Positions 8,710 through 17,612 of a stretch of DNA of 57,582 bases are shown piece after piece (the first letter of the stretch is position 1; each line of letters begins with the position of its first letter). Made by a program: the position numbers and the translations under genes. The stretch is from positions 1 through 57,582 of the forward strand of contig JASLTG010000019.1 of NCBI GenBank assembly GCA_030743005.1. Direction: 5' to 3'. The notes beneath the pieces are model-generated. The model was not told the origin of the DNA, did no database searches, and was given only the letters and a program-made list of their open reading frames with translations. This DNA comes from Acidimicrobiales bacterium (GTDB taxonomy: Bacteria; Actinomycetota; Acidimicrobiia; Acidimicrobiales; Poriferisodalaceae).

Positions 8710-8746
8710 CGGTCTACTGTTAGCTCCAACATCGATCAGTAGACCG
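8710..8746. promoter_or_regulatory. 10-bp perfect inverted repeat upstream of acyl-CoA synthetase
   Basis: CGGTCTACTG (8710-8719) and CAGTAGACCG (8737-8746) are perfect reverse complements separated by 17 bases. The right arm touches the GAGGA ribosome site (8746-8750) of the gene starting at 8759. It may be an operator for a dimeric repressor or an mRNA hairpin masking the ribosome site. Its regulator is not known. Confidence 0.55.
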
Positions 8747-8758
8747 AGGAAATACGTC

Positions 8759-10294
8759 ATGAAGGTGCCTTTCACGATCTCCGATTTCTTGTATCGGGCA
8801 GAGAACGTCTATTCAGACCGAATCGCTCTAGTTGATGAGCCTGACATGCCTGGCGGCGGTTTGGGTGAGTTGACTTGGCGGGAGTTTGGAGTCAAAGTCC
8901 GGGAGCAAGCCGCAAAGCTAGACGAGTTGGGTATAGGCGTCGGCGAGCGCGTCGCCATGGTTTCACAAAACTCCGGCAGGCTGATGACCTCATTTTGGGG
9001 AGTTTCGGGCTATGGACGCGTCTTTGTGCCCATTAACTTTCGTCTGAGCCATGACGAAATTGCGTACATAATTGACCATTGCGGAGCCTCAATGTTGTTG
9101 GTCGATCCTTCGATGGAGGACACCTGCAAAGACATTGAAGTTGACCACTTTGTGGTCATGGGTACCGATAGTGACGACCAGATGTATTTGTCGGGTGGTG
9201 AACCTGAAATTTGGATCCCAGACGAAGACGCAACCGCGACCATCAACTACACATCGGGTACAACAGCCCGTCCGAAAGGTGTCCAGCAAACCCATCGTGC
9301 CTTGTGGGTGAACGCAACAACGTTCGGTTGGCATGCAGGAGTGAGCGATAGGGATAACTACCTACACACTTTGCCAATGTTCCACTGCAACGGATGGGGA
9401 ATGCCCTACGCCGTTACAGGTATGGGTGGCAAGCATGTGGTGCTCCGCGAGGTGCGAGGGGAAGACATCCTTCAACGCATCGAAGAACACGACATCACCT
9501 ACATGTGTGGAGCTCCGGCAGTTGTGGCAGCAGTACTAGAGGCAGCTCAAGATTGGGAAGGTGAAATTCCTGGACGAGGTCGAGTGAGAATGGTCGTAGC
9601 GGGGGCTCCACCCCCAACCCAAACAATTGCCCGGATGGAAGAAGAGTTGGGTTGGGAATTTATTCAAATTTATGGACTCACGGAAACTTCGCCCCTACTA
9701 ACGATGAACCGATGCAGGTCTGAGTGGGATGACTTCGACTTCGAAGAAAAGGCGCGAAAGTTGAGTCGCGCCGGTGCACCTGCGATTGGGGTGAAGATCG
9801 AGGTGGATAATCAGGGAGAGATCTTGGCCCGGTCGAACGTCGTTCTTGAGGGGTATTGGGAACAACCAGAGGCAACTGCCGAAGCAATTGTGGACGGATG
9901 GTTCCATACCGGTGATGGTGGGACCATGGACGATGAGCATCACGTGACGATCTCAGACCGCAAGAAAGACGTGATTATTTCGGGAGGCGAGAATGTCTCT
10001 TCAATAGAAGTCGAAGATGTCCTTTTCAGCCACCAAGCAGTAGCTGAAGTTGCCGTGATCGGCGTCCCACACGAAAAGTGGGGTGAAACAGTCAAGGCTC
10101 TTGTCGTACTGGCTGAGGATCAAGCAGCGACTGAGCAGGACCTGATCGATTACTGCAGAGAGAAAATGGCCCACTATAAGTGTCCGACTTCTGTGGAAAT
10201 TCGAGATGAGTTGGCTCGAACTGCGACAGGCAAACTCCAAAAATTTAAGCTCCGCGCCCCTTATTGGGAGGGCATGGCAAAGCAAATCAACTAG
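8759..10294 (+). CDS. AMP-forming acyl-CoA synthetase
   Basis: The 511-residue adenylate-forming enzyme would activate a carboxylic acid as acyl-AMP and then acyl-CoA. Motifs in order: P-loop YTSGTTARPKGV, aromatic/linker YGLTETSPL, the hinge WFHTGDGG with DRKKDVIISGGENV, and the C-terminal catalytic Lys in ARTATGKLQKF. It resembles medium/long-chain fatty-acid ligases; DmdB-like methylthiopropionyl-CoA ligases have the same architecture, so the substrate is open. The ATG at 8759 is chosen because GAGGA lies eight bases upstream and MKVPFTISDFLYRAE is the usual start; the frame is open further upstream only by chance. It is followed after 64 bases by a MerR regulator on the same strand. Confidence 0.9.
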   Translation: MKVPFTISDFLYRAENVYSDRIALVDEPDMPGGGLGELTWREFGVKVREQAAKLDELGIGVGERVAMVSQNSGRLMTSFWGVSGYGRVFVPINFRLSHDEIAYIIDHCGASMLLVDPSMEDTCKDIEVDHFVVMGTDSDDQMYLSGGEPEIWIPDEDATATINYTSGTTARPKGVQQTHRALWVNATTFGWHAGVSDRDNYLHTLPMFHCNGWGMPYAVTGMGGKHVVLREVRGEDILQRIEEHDITYMCGAPAVVAAVLEAAQDWEGEIPGRGRVRMVVAGAPPPTQTIARMEEELGWEFIQIYGLTETSPLLTMNRCRSEWDDFDFEEKARKLSRAGAPAIGVKIEVDNQGEILARSNVVLEGYWEQPEATAEAIVDGWFHTGDGGTMDDEHHVTISDRKKDVIISGGENVSSIEVEDVLFSHQAVAEVAVIGVPHEKWGETVKALVVLAEDQAATEQDLIDYCREKMAHYKCPTSVEIRDELARTATGKLQKFKLRAPYWEGMAKQIN

Positions 10295-10318
10295 GTCTGC
10301 CACACATATTAACTGTGG

Positions 10319-10345
10319 GAGTAGTGACTCTTGGAGTAATTACTC
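10319..10345. promoter_or_regulatory. Tandem palindromes, candidate MerR operator
   Basis: GAGTAGTGACTC (10319-10330) and GAGTAATTACTC (10334-10345) share the pattern GAGT-N4-ACTC with centres 15 bases apart; the second is a perfect 12-bp palindrome. They lie 14 bases before the GTG of the MerR gene that opens the menaquinone operon. Position and symmetry suggest an autoregulatory operator; this is inference. Confidence 0.5.
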
Positions 10346-10358
10346 TTAAACTGGTGGG

Positions 10359-11006
10359 GTGCGAGTCGAACAACTAGCCGGAGACGCTCAACTCAGCGTC
10401 GACACCGTTCGGTATTACCAAAAAATTGGGATTTTGCACGCCCCTGCCCGCGAAGGGCGGGTGGCTGTCTACGACGACTCACACTCCGATCGGCTGCACG
10501 AAATCAGACAGTTGTCTGATGATGGGTTCAGCTTGGCCCAGATTCAACGGCTAGCTGATTCAGCACCACACCCACTGCTGACTTCACTGAATGGCGCTGC
10601 AGATTCACTCTCTATCGATGAATTGGTTGCTGCCTCCGGCATTGACAAAGAAATTGTGCATCTCGCCGTTGATGCAGGGTTGGTCAGACCTCTCAGCACT
10701 GACGGCGAACAGTTTGGGATCGCGACACTTTCAATGCTGAAAGCCGGTGTCGAACTGCTTGACGCTGGCGTGCCATTTGACGAACTGATTCACTTAGCTG
10801 TTCGACACGCTGATCATGTAGAGAGTGTCGCGAAAGATGCTGTTGCTCTATTTGCAAAACACCTTGATGAGACATCGACTTCTTCACAGACTCAATTGGT
10901 TGAAAGCATCCTGCCCCTCGTCACGGAACTCGTAGCTCAACATTTCCGTCAAACGCTAATTGAACAAGTCGGGCGACATCTTCTAGAAGACGGCGGCTCA
11001 GAATGA
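10359..11006 (+). CDS. MerR-family transcriptional regulator with two winged-helix lobes
   Basis: The 215-residue protein begins directly with a MerR DNA-binding domain (1-68): VEQLAGDAQLSVDTVRYYQKIGIL is the helix-turn-helix and wing, and DRLHEIRQLSDDGFSLAQI the second helical pair. Residues 84-150 look like a second, degenerate MerR lobe (LSIDELVAASGIDKEIVHL, then AGVPFDELIHLA), followed by a helical tail to 215. No cysteine-based metal site is visible. The GTG start at 10359 has no obvious Shine-Dalgarno. The stop overlaps the ATG of menF by four bases, so it is translationally coupled to the men genes and may control them, probably through the tandem palindromes just upstream. The effector is unknown. 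Confidence 0.85.
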   Translation: MRVEQLAGDAQLSVDTVRYYQKIGILHAPAREGRVAVYDDSHSDRLHEIRQLSDDGFSLAQIQRLADSAPHPLLTSLNGAADSLSIDELVAASGIDKEIVHLAVDAGLVRPLSTDGEQFGIATLSMLKAGVELLDAGVPFDELIHLAVRHADHVESVAKDAVALFAKHLDETSTSSQTQLVESILPLVTELVAQHFRQTLIEQVGRHLLEDGGSE

Positions 11007-12283
11007 CTACCTTGGCTGAGTCTCGTCAGTTAACTCTTACCCGAAAACAAATAGAAGAACCCGTGGATTTGCTGGCTCTTTGGGCTTCATCCACCTATCA
11101 CCAAAAGGCGTACTGGACAGTTCCAGATACAGGTTTCGAATTTGTTGCTTTAGGTAATGCTCAACATTTCAGGACCGAAGAACGAGCATCGAGATTCCAA
11201 TCGGTACGCGCAGCTTTAGACACGTTGAAGATTGATCTGGTCGGTGAAAATGGCCCCGATTTCTCCGGAGGGGTTCTAGTTGGCGGGTTCGCATTCAGTG
11301 ACCGTGAAATCGAGCGCCACCCGGACTGGGCGGTATTCGGAGGCGGCGAGTTAGTGCTCCCTGAAATTTTTGTGGTTCGGTCCAATGGCTCTACCTGGAT
11401 GACACATGTCGATGGAGCAACGATCCCATCTCTGACTCCCGAATTAGATCGAAATCTCGGATGGGTTAAAGAAGTCGACCACCAAAACGACAAGGACTAT
11501 TTGGGCCTTGTCTCCAACGCGTTGAGAGAAATTGATGCGGGCAACATGGCCAAGGTAGTGACAGCTCGGTCCCTTAGCCTTCCCGCAAACCTTAATTCTG
11601 CGGCATTACTTGAACGCCTGCGGCTGAGACACCCGTCTTGCGCCACCTTCGCAATAGCGCACGGCAGTCAAGTCTTCCTCGGCGCTAGCCCCGAAACGCT
11701 TGTAAACGTTGACGGAGATCGTCTCGAAACGGCCGCTTTGGCAGGTTCGCGACCCCGCCATGAGCACCCTGGAGCTGACGCTCGGTTGCGGGCCGAACTC
11801 CTAGCGAACCCTAAGGAACGCACTGAACATCAAATAGTTATTGACGACATCACAAACTCATTGACTACGGCGGGCGTTCACTTGGACGCGCCAGCACCTA
11901 CGGGAGTGATGAAGCTTCGACGCATACAGCATCTCCACACACCCATTTCAGGGGATTTGCCAGGAAACATCGACATTCTCGACCTAGTCAAGGCGCTACA
12001 TCCAACCCCTGCAGTCGCGGGCCTGCCCAGACAACGAGCTCAGGATTGGATCGATGAGAACGAATTGATGGACCGTGGCTGGTACGCGGCTCCCGTTGGG
12101 TGGATGACTCCAGAGGGTGGGGGCGAATTCCGAGTTGCTTTACGGTCTGCTCTCTTAACAGACGAGTCTCTCACGTTGTTCGCTGGGGGCGGCATAGTCG
12201 ACGGCGCTGAACCCGAACGTGAACTAGCAGAGACAGCTACCAAATTTGAGGCTCTTCTTGGAGCTCTCGACCTCACTCCGTAG
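11003..12283 (+). CDS. menF: Isochorismate synthase
   Basis: The 426-residue chorismate-binding enzyme would convert chorismate to isochorismate, the first committed step to menaquinone. GNMAKVVTARSL carries the lysine general base of the MenF/DhbC/EntC group; FLGASPETLV, LAGSRPRH, ERTEHQIVIDDI and LHPTPAVAGLPR are the remaining active-site segments, with acidic Mg ligands in ERTEHQIV and near the C-terminal ERELAETA. Because the next genes are menD, menH and menC, a menaquinone rather than siderophore role is well supported. The N-terminal ~90 residues are weakly conserved, as usual. Its ATG overlaps the MerR stop and its stop lies four bases before the menD ATG. Confidence 0.93.
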   Translation: MTTLAESRQLTLTRKQIEEPVDLLALWASSTYHQKAYWTVPDTGFEFVALGNAQHFRTEERASRFQSVRAALDTLKIDLVGENGPDFSGGVLVGGFAFSDREIERHPDWAVFGGGELVLPEIFVVRSNGSTWMTHVDGATIPSLTPELDRNLGWVKEVDHQNDKDYLGLVSNALREIDAGNMAKVVTARSLSLPANLNSAALLERLRLRHPSCATFAIAHGSQVFLGASPETLVNVDGDRLETAALAGSRPRHEHPGADARLRAELLANPKERTEHQIVIDDITNSLTTAGVHLDAPAPTGVMKLRRIQHLHTPISGDLPGNIDILDLVKALHPTPAVAGLPRQRAQDWIDENELMDRGWYAAPVGWMTPEGGGEFRVALRSALLTDESLTLFAGGGIVDGAEPERELAETATKFEALLGALDLTP

Positions 12284-12287
12284 CTCC

Positions 12288-13991
12288 ATGTCTGAAGATC
12301 CGGTATATGACGCGTGTGCAACGTTCGTGAACGAACTTGTCAGTCAAGGTGTAGGCCATGCAGTCATCTCTCCGGGATCTAGGTCGACACCTCTGACGCT
12401 CACCTTCGCGGAAACTCATGGCATCAAAACTTGGGTTCGACTTGACGAGCGTTCGGCCGCTTTCTTCGCTTTGGGACTGGCCAAGTCTTCAGGCAGCCCC
12501 GTAGTTCTACTCTGCACATCTGGTACTGCTGCCGCGAACTACCTGCCCGCAGTCTCGGAAGCCAATTGGTCGGAGACCCCTCTGATCATCTTGACTGCGA
12601 ATCGTCCACCAGAGTTACGCGGCTGGGGTGCAGGTCAGACGATCGACCAAACAAACATCTATGGCAGCAACGTTCGGTGGTTCGCTGAAGTTCCTGTCGT
12701 CACAGAACCAAGTTCGGACTGGTTCCAGCGAACGGCGGCTCGAGCTGTGCATTCGTCGACCGGTTTACGCCCAGGTCCTGTTCATCTCGATTGGCCATTT
12801 AGAGAGCCCTTAGAACCAAAGTTGGGACGCTCAGCCTCACCAGCATCGAACCCAATCAATCTTGACCACCCAATAGCGACTCTCAATCCTTCCAGCGTTA
12901 AAGCGTTTGCTGAAACTTTTGAACGAGCCCCGCGAGGAGTTGTGATCGCTGGCCCCATGGTCCAAGGGTCATATTGGAAAGAGGCAGTCCACAGTTTCTG
13001 TCGAAAGACCGGTTATCCGCTACTGGCTGAGCCACTGTCTCAACTTCGCACAAAATCTCAGGGCGTAACTGTCATCAATCATCATGATCACTTACTGCGC
13101 AGTTCATGGGCTGAGACTGTCGTACCAGAAGTCGTCGTTCGGATAGGTGGTCCCCCAACATCTAAACCTCTGAGACTTTGGTTAGAGCACCACAAGTCAC
13201 CATTGGTCATGTTCGACCCGTCGAGCAGCTGGGCAGAACCGAGCTTCACTGTGTCGGACGTTGTTACCACTGGCCATGAGGGGCTCATGGAAATAGCTGA
13301 ATCCATTAAGTCGCCCACACCCGAACACAATTGGGCTCATAGTTGGGAAATTGCCGATCAACAAGCGGCGACGGTCATCAACAAAGTTCTCGATAGCGAA
13401 CCTCTGTTACAGCCAGCTGTCGCCCGCGAGTTAGGTCGACAACTCCCTACCGATCATGTGCTCTATCTATCTAATTCAATGCCCGTTCGCGATGTCGATA
13501 GCTTCCTCGAAGCTCGTTCGGAATCACTTTGGGTCATGGGCAATAGAGGGGCAAGTGGGATAGACGGCGTCATCTCCAGTGCTGCTGGTGCAGCCGCCAC
13601 CGGCCGTCACACAACGCTATTAATTGGGGACCTGGCATTTCAGCATGACATCAGCGGTCTATTGGCAACCTTAAATGATGACCTCTCATTAACCATCGTC
13701 GTTGTGGACGATCAGGGCGGAGGAATTTTCAGCCACTTACCTATCTCACAGGTAACCGACGCAACCCTATTCGAGGAGTTCTTTACCACTCCTCAACACC
13801 TCCCCATCCGGGAAATTACCGAAGCACTCAAGATCGATTACTTCGAGGTCACCGAGGCCTCAAAGCTCGCGGAGCTGCTGAGGCACCCGAAACGCTTACG
13901 GGTAATCAGAATTCCTGTGGATCCACATCTTGATCTGGGTCAGCATCGACGGCTCACGGAAGCAGTCACTGACGCAGTATCAGCATTATGA
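12288..13991 (+). CDS. menD: 2-succinyl-5-enolpyruvyl-6-hydroxy-3-cyclohexene-1-carboxylate synthase (MenD)
   Basis: This 567-residue ThDP enzyme condenses 2-oxoglutarate with isochorismate in menaquinone synthesis. The start ATG at 12288 follows menF by four bases. The N-terminal SPGSRSTPLTL motif and the Glu in VRLDERSAAFFALG (ThDP activation) are typical of MenD, as is SGTAAANYLPAV. The ThDP/Mg segment near the C-terminus starts at GDLAFQHD and ends at VVDDQGGGIFSHLP, where many MenD proteins have Asn-Asn before the glycines; the Asp-Gln form here is a mild variation. Frames overlap the downstream menH by four bases, indicating one operon. Confidence 0.93.
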   Translation: MSEDPVYDACATFVNELVSQGVGHAVISPGSRSTPLTLTFAETHGIKTWVRLDERSAAFFALGLAKSSGSPVVLLCTSGTAAANYLPAVSEANWSETPLIILTANRPPELRGWGAGQTIDQTNIYGSNVRWFAEVPVVTEPSSDWFQRTAARAVHSSTGLRPGPVHLDWPFREPLEPKLGRSASPASNPINLDHPIATLNPSSVKAFAETFERAPRGVVIAGPMVQGSYWKEAVHSFCRKTGYPLLAEPLSQLRTKSQGVTVINHHDHLLRSSWAETVVPEVVVRIGGPPTSKPLRLWLEHHKSPLVMFDPSSSWAEPSFTVSDVVTTGHEGLMEIAESIKSPTPEHNWAHSWEIADQQAATVINKVLDSEPLLQPAVARELGRQLPTDHVLYLSNSMPVRDVDSFLEARSESLWVMGNRGASGIDGVISSAAGAAATGRHTTLLIGDLAFQHDISGLLATLNDDLSLTIVVVDDQGGGIFSHLPISQVTDATLFEEFFTTPQHLPIREITEALKIDYFEVTEASKLAELLRHPKRLRVIRIPVDPHLDLGQHRRLTEAVTDAVSAL

Positions 13992-14794
13992 AACTTCGCT
14001 GCGACAACGTCGCTATAGAAGTCGAAGTAATGGGCGATGGTGACCCCGTTCTGATTATCCACGGATTCACTGGGTGCGCGTCAGCTATGTCGTCACTTAC
14101 GGGGTTATTGCGTGGTCGCCGGATCATCCCGGATCTCGTTGGTCACGGCCGAAGCGAATCTCCTGCCTCTTTAGCTCCCTATTATCTCGAAAGCATCTCA
14201 TCACAATTGTCATCGCTGCTCAGTCAACTTGACGCTTCGCCAGCATCAATAGTCGGCTATTCGATGGGCGGTCGGGTAGCGCTTACTTTCGCCTTGTCTC
14301 ACCCAGAAATGGTGAAATCGTTGGCGCTCATCGGCACGAGCCCTGGGATCAGCAACCAAACGGACCGAGCACTGCGTTTAGAACATGACTATGAGCTTGG
14401 GGCATCGATTTCACAACGTGGTATTAGAGATTTCGTCAACACCTGGGTCACTCAACCTATGTGGGACAGCCTTCGTCAAAGTCTGACTTCGAAACAGTGG
14501 CAAGACTCAATCAGTCAACGTATTTCAAATCATCCGCTCGGTTTGGCCAACAGTCTTAGGGCTAGCGGTACTGGCTCTATGAGGCCGCTACACGACGTAC
14601 TTGAGCATCTGAGCCCTCCCACATTGTTCCTCGTTGGCGAAAAGGACCAAAAGTTCTTAGAGATCGCCCAACAATTTGTGCCACGAATTCCAGATGCGTC
14701 TATCCAAATAATAAAAAACTCAGGTCACGCGGCTCACCTTGAACAACCCAACGCGACCGCTGAAGCAATCATGGAACACTTCTCGTGCTCATAA
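13988..14794 (+). CDS. menH: Alpha/beta hydrolase, probable MenH (SHCHC synthase)
   Basis: The 268-residue alpha/beta hydrolase has the nucleophile elbow GYSMGG at 90-95 (Ser92), oxyanion loop IIHGFTG at 23-29 and the catalytic His in NSGHAAHLEQP near the end, with an acid in VGEKDQKF. Located between menD and menC with overlaps on both sides, it is most likely 2-succinyl-6-hydroxy-2,4-cyclohexadiene-1-carboxylate synthase, which eliminates pyruvate from SEPHCHC. The fold alone does not prove this; operon position does most of the work. The ATG overlaps the menD stop as ATGA. Confidence 0.86.
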   Translation: MKLRCDNVAIEVEVMGDGDPVLIIHGFTGCASAMSSLTGLLRGRRIIPDLVGHGRSESPASLAPYYLESISSQLSSLLSQLDASPASIVGYSMGGRVALTFALSHPEMVKSLALIGTSPGISNQTDRALRLEHDYELGASISQRGIRDFVNTWVTQPMWDSLRQSLTSKQWQDSISQRISNHPLGLANSLRASGTGSMRPLHDVLEHLSPPTLFLVGEKDQKFLEIAQQFVPRIPDASIQIIKNSGHAAHLEQPNATAEAIMEHFSCS

Positions 14795-15732
14795 CCTTAA
14801 ACAACAGAACCTTGCAACTTCGCAGTCCTATGGTGACAGCGCACGGCAGAACAACAGATCGACACATCATCGAAATAACAGCAAAACAGGATGGGTTTTT
14901 CGGGTACGGAGAAGCCGCTCCACTGCCTAGTTTCGGAGCAGAAACGTTTGAGGAAACGCAAATCGCTCTCACCGAGTGGTCAAAAAATCCGGAGTCTCTG
15001 CCTGACCCGCCAGTTGCGCGCAGCGGAGCCGCCACCGCTCTTGATTATCTAGAGCAATCAAAGTCAAAAACCCTCTTACCCCCCGGAGCCGTGGCAGTTC
15101 AAGCGTTAATCGGAGCTGTTGAGATTTCGTCAGTGGAAAGGCAAATTTCTGATGCAATCAACGACGGCTACCGCGCCGTTAAATTAAAGGTCGCTGCGGC
15201 TGACACCGCATCCGACATCGAAAGAATTGAACTTGCGGCAAGTCTCATTGATCCACAAGTTCTACTTCGCTTAGACGCGAATGGGGGATGGACAAAACAG
15301 CAAGCCCTTACCGTCCTGACGTGCGTAGAAGCCAGTCGTATCGCACTCGTGGAAGAACCAACTTCTGATCCATCGGATTGGGAAAAGATAAAGGAAGAAA
15401 CGGGAATCAGGGTGGGCGCTGACGAACATCTAACTGACCGGCACCAGATTGATCGTCTTATCGAACTAGGAGCGGCTCAAACCTTCGTCTTAAAACCCTC
15501 AATCCTGGGAGGGCCCCCAGCTACCCGAGCCATTGCATCTCTCGCGGCAAACAACGACATCGACATTGTCATATCATCATTTTTGGATGGCCCAATAGCG
15601 TTGAGAACGGGTAGGGACTTAGCTTTGGAGTTGGCACCTGAACAGATTCACGGCTTGGGTACCGCTCCCCTTTTTGTGGAGGACTTACCGGAAGATGTCC
15701 AACCTGTAAACGGTCACCTTCACCGCCTCTAA
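14785..15732 (+). CDS. menC: o-Succinylbenzoate synthase
   Basis: The 315-residue enolase-superfamily enzyme dehydrates SHCHC to o-succinylbenzoate. The N-terminal capping domain is followed by the barrel with KLKVAAADTA (catalytic Lys pair), LDANGGW (first Asp metal ligand), VEEPT (Glu ligand), GADEH (Asp ligand) and VLKPSILGG (second catalytic Lys). N-succinylamino-acid racemases share the fold, but the menFDHC order fixes the role. The GTG start at 14785 lies ten bases inside menH. The gene converges with menE, leaving only 23 bases between them. Confidence 0.92.
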   Translation: MLITLNNRTLQLRSPMVTAHGRTTDRHIIEITAKQDGFFGYGEAAPLPSFGAETFEETQIALTEWSKNPESLPDPPVARSGAATALDYLEQSKSKTLLPPGAVAVQALIGAVEISSVERQISDAINDGYRAVKLKVAAADTASDIERIELAASLIDPQVLLRLDANGGWTKQQALTVLTCVEASRIALVEEPTSDPSDWEKIKEETGIRVGADEHLTDRHQIDRLIELGAAQTFVLKPSILGGPPATRAIASLAANNDIDIVISSFLDGPIALRTGRDLALELAPEQIHGLGTAPLFVEDLPEDVQPVNGHLHRL

Positions 15733-15755
15733 GGCAATACCTGCCGGTAGTTGAT

Positions 15756-16856
15756 TTAAAGCAGATGTCGCTGAAGCTTCCCCAAGGCGGTTTTCGGAAG
15801 TTGTTCAACAAACTCGATGGACCGTGGTGCGCAATATGCGGGCAGAGAACCCTTAACCAACTCGCGGAGCTCATCTATAGAAGGCCGGTCACTACCGGGC
15901 ACTATTAACGCAACAACAGACTGACCCCATTCAGGGTCGGGCCTTCCAACTACTGCGCACTCACGCACGCCTGGAGCCTTACTCAAGATCCGTTCAACCG
16001 TGACTGGCCAGACGTTTTCTCCGCCCGTGATGATCATGTCACCCATACGCCCATTCACCGTCAGGACACCTTCACTGTCTAATTCCCCCGCATCACCAGT
16101 TGGATACCACCCATCTCTGGTAATCGGATTGTCTCCATTTCTGTAGCACCTAAACAGCATCGGGCAACGGATCTGAACTTCGCCGTCCACTGTGCGTAAT
16201 TCAACATTTTCAAGTGGATGCCCGTTATAGACAACTCCGCTGCCGGTTTCAGTCATCCCATAGGTTGCTATGACATTGTCGGGGCGGTTGGCGGGAACAG
16301 AAGAACCGCCGACCAGAACCTTCCGGAATAAATCTGTCTCTACTCGCTGCATCGCCGTGGGTACCAGTGAAACTAGAGTCACTCCGCCACGGGCAGCCGA
16401 CATAACTCGATCGGCTTCAAAACCATCGTGAACTTCAAGTGAAGCCCCACAGTGAAGCGCTCGAACTATGACTGAAAATCCACCTACGTGACTCAAAGGC
16501 AAACACGCGAGCCATTTATCGACAACGGGATCAACTCTCAGAAAGGCATTGGTGGCTTCAGCGTTAGCAATTAAAGCCTCATGTTCGAGGACAACACCCT
16601 TGGGTTGGCCCGTACTGCCGCTAGTCACCACGACCAATGCGTCGTCTGATTCGACCGGCCATCCATCTAACGAGGAGGCCCCTGACGGGTCAACTACAAC
16701 TGAGGCTCCCATTTGCTCAATCAAGTCAAGTTGAGCCTTTGGGGGCAGCCTCTGATCTACCGGTAGCACGGCGTCGCCTTCGTCCCACACACGTTGGACA
16801 GCGTCAATGAACTGCTGTCCTCCAGGCATACATAGGGCTACAAGACGATTCACCAT
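15756..16856 (-). CDS. menE: o-Succinylbenzoate-CoA ligase
   Basis: This 366-residue AMP-forming ligase is shorter than general acyl-CoA synthetases, as MenE enzymes of Actinobacteria are. The P-loop is VVTSGSTGQPKGVVLEH, followed by LACLPLSHVGG, ATYGMTETGSG, YPTGDAGE with MGDMIITGGENVWP, and the final catalytic Lys in LPKTALGKLQRH. It would activate o-succinylbenzoate for MenB. Placement opposite menFDHC makes the assignment firm; menB, menA and menG are not in the window. It is transcribed on the minus strand, downstream of the TauE-type exporter gene with an 18-base gap, and may be read with it. Confidence 0.92.
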   Translation of the reverse strand: MVNRLVALCMPGGQQFIDAVQRVWDEGDAVLPVDQRLPPKAQLDLIEQMGASVVVDPSGASSLDGWPVESDDALVVVTSGSTGQPKGVVLEHEALIANAEATNAFLRVDPVVDKWLACLPLSHVGGFSVIVRALHCGASLEVHDGFEADRVMSAARGGVTLVSLVPTAMQRVETDLFRKVLVGGSSVPANRPDNVIATYGMTETGSGVVYNGHPLENVELRTVDGEVQIRCPMLFRCYRNGDNPITRDGWYPTGDAGELDSEGVLTVNGRMGDMIITGGENVWPVTVERILSKAPGVRECAVVGRPDPEWGQSVVALIVPGSDRPSIDELRELVKGSLPAYCAPRSIEFVEQLPKTALGKLQRHLL

Positions 16857-16874
16857 GATGACGTTACCGGTGAT

Positions 16875-17612
16875 CTAGAACACCCGAATCAACAAACTGA
16901 TCGTGCACGCAGTAATGATTGTGCTCACCGCCATGTCGAAACGGGCGGCATCGATTTTTCGGCCGATTCTTATTCCAAAAGGAAGGGCTACAGCCACGAC
17001 TACAGCAGCCAATACAGCGCCGACAACACGTTGATTCGACCACTGATTAGTGGCAGTCAACGTGACTAGCTGAGTGATGCCTGCCAAAAGAAAGATCGCA
17101 GTGTTGGACACTACGAAGCGCTCGCGGGAAACACCGAGCCCTTGAAACCAAGCAGCCACGAGTGGGCCAGAGATGCCTGTCGCACCTTGAGCGACTCCGC
17201 AGGTGAAGGCTACGGGCGCCTTTCCCCATTTTTGAACATTAGGTGACCACCTCGGTTCTGCGGCAGAAAATTTCCAAACCAAAAAGGACGCCAGGACCAA
17301 AGCCAATAGGAGAAGTAGCAGCCGGTCATTGATTCGAGGTAACAGCCAGGCTCCGGCGAAAGCGCCGATAGACCCCAAGCCAGCAAACATTATGAGACCC
17401 TCAGCGGACCGAAGTTCTCGTCGGTGCTCCCTCACCAGCATCGCGTTACTTACCGCTGTAGGGGCAGCCATGATTACGACAGCGTCTTGCACTCCAACGA
17501 AAAATGCGATGACTGGCACGGCTGTCAGAGGCAGCCCGAGACCAGTCGTTCCTTTCACGAGCGATCCCAGGACAACTGCCATAGCCACGATCAGCAGTTC
17601 GTAGACGCTCAT
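16875..17612 (-). CDS. TauE/SafE-family membrane exporter
   Basis: The 245-residue polytopic membrane protein has about eight hydrophobic segments and the duplicated family arrangement: LGSLVKGTTGLGLPLTAVPV at the start and GVAQGATGISGPLVAAWFQG in the second half. Members export sulfite, sulfoacetate or other organosulfonates, or are putative anion permeases; the substrate cannot be told here. Its ATG overlaps the psuG stop by four bases, so it is coupled to psuG on the upstream side and reads toward menE. A second, unrelated-looking member is at 41364-42140. Confidence 0.85.
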   Translation of the reverse strand: MSVYELLIVAMAVVLGSLVKGTTGLGLPLTAVPVIAFFVGVQDAVVIMAAPTAVSNAMLVREHRRELRSAEGLIMFAGLGSIGAFAGAWLLPRINDRLLLLLLALVLASFLVWKFSAAEPRWSPNVQKWGKAPVAFTCGVAQGATGISGPLVAAWFQGLGVSRERFVVSNTAIFLLAGITQLVTLTATNQWSNQRVVGAVLAAVVVAVALPFGIRIGRKIDAARFDMAVSTIITACTISLLIRVF

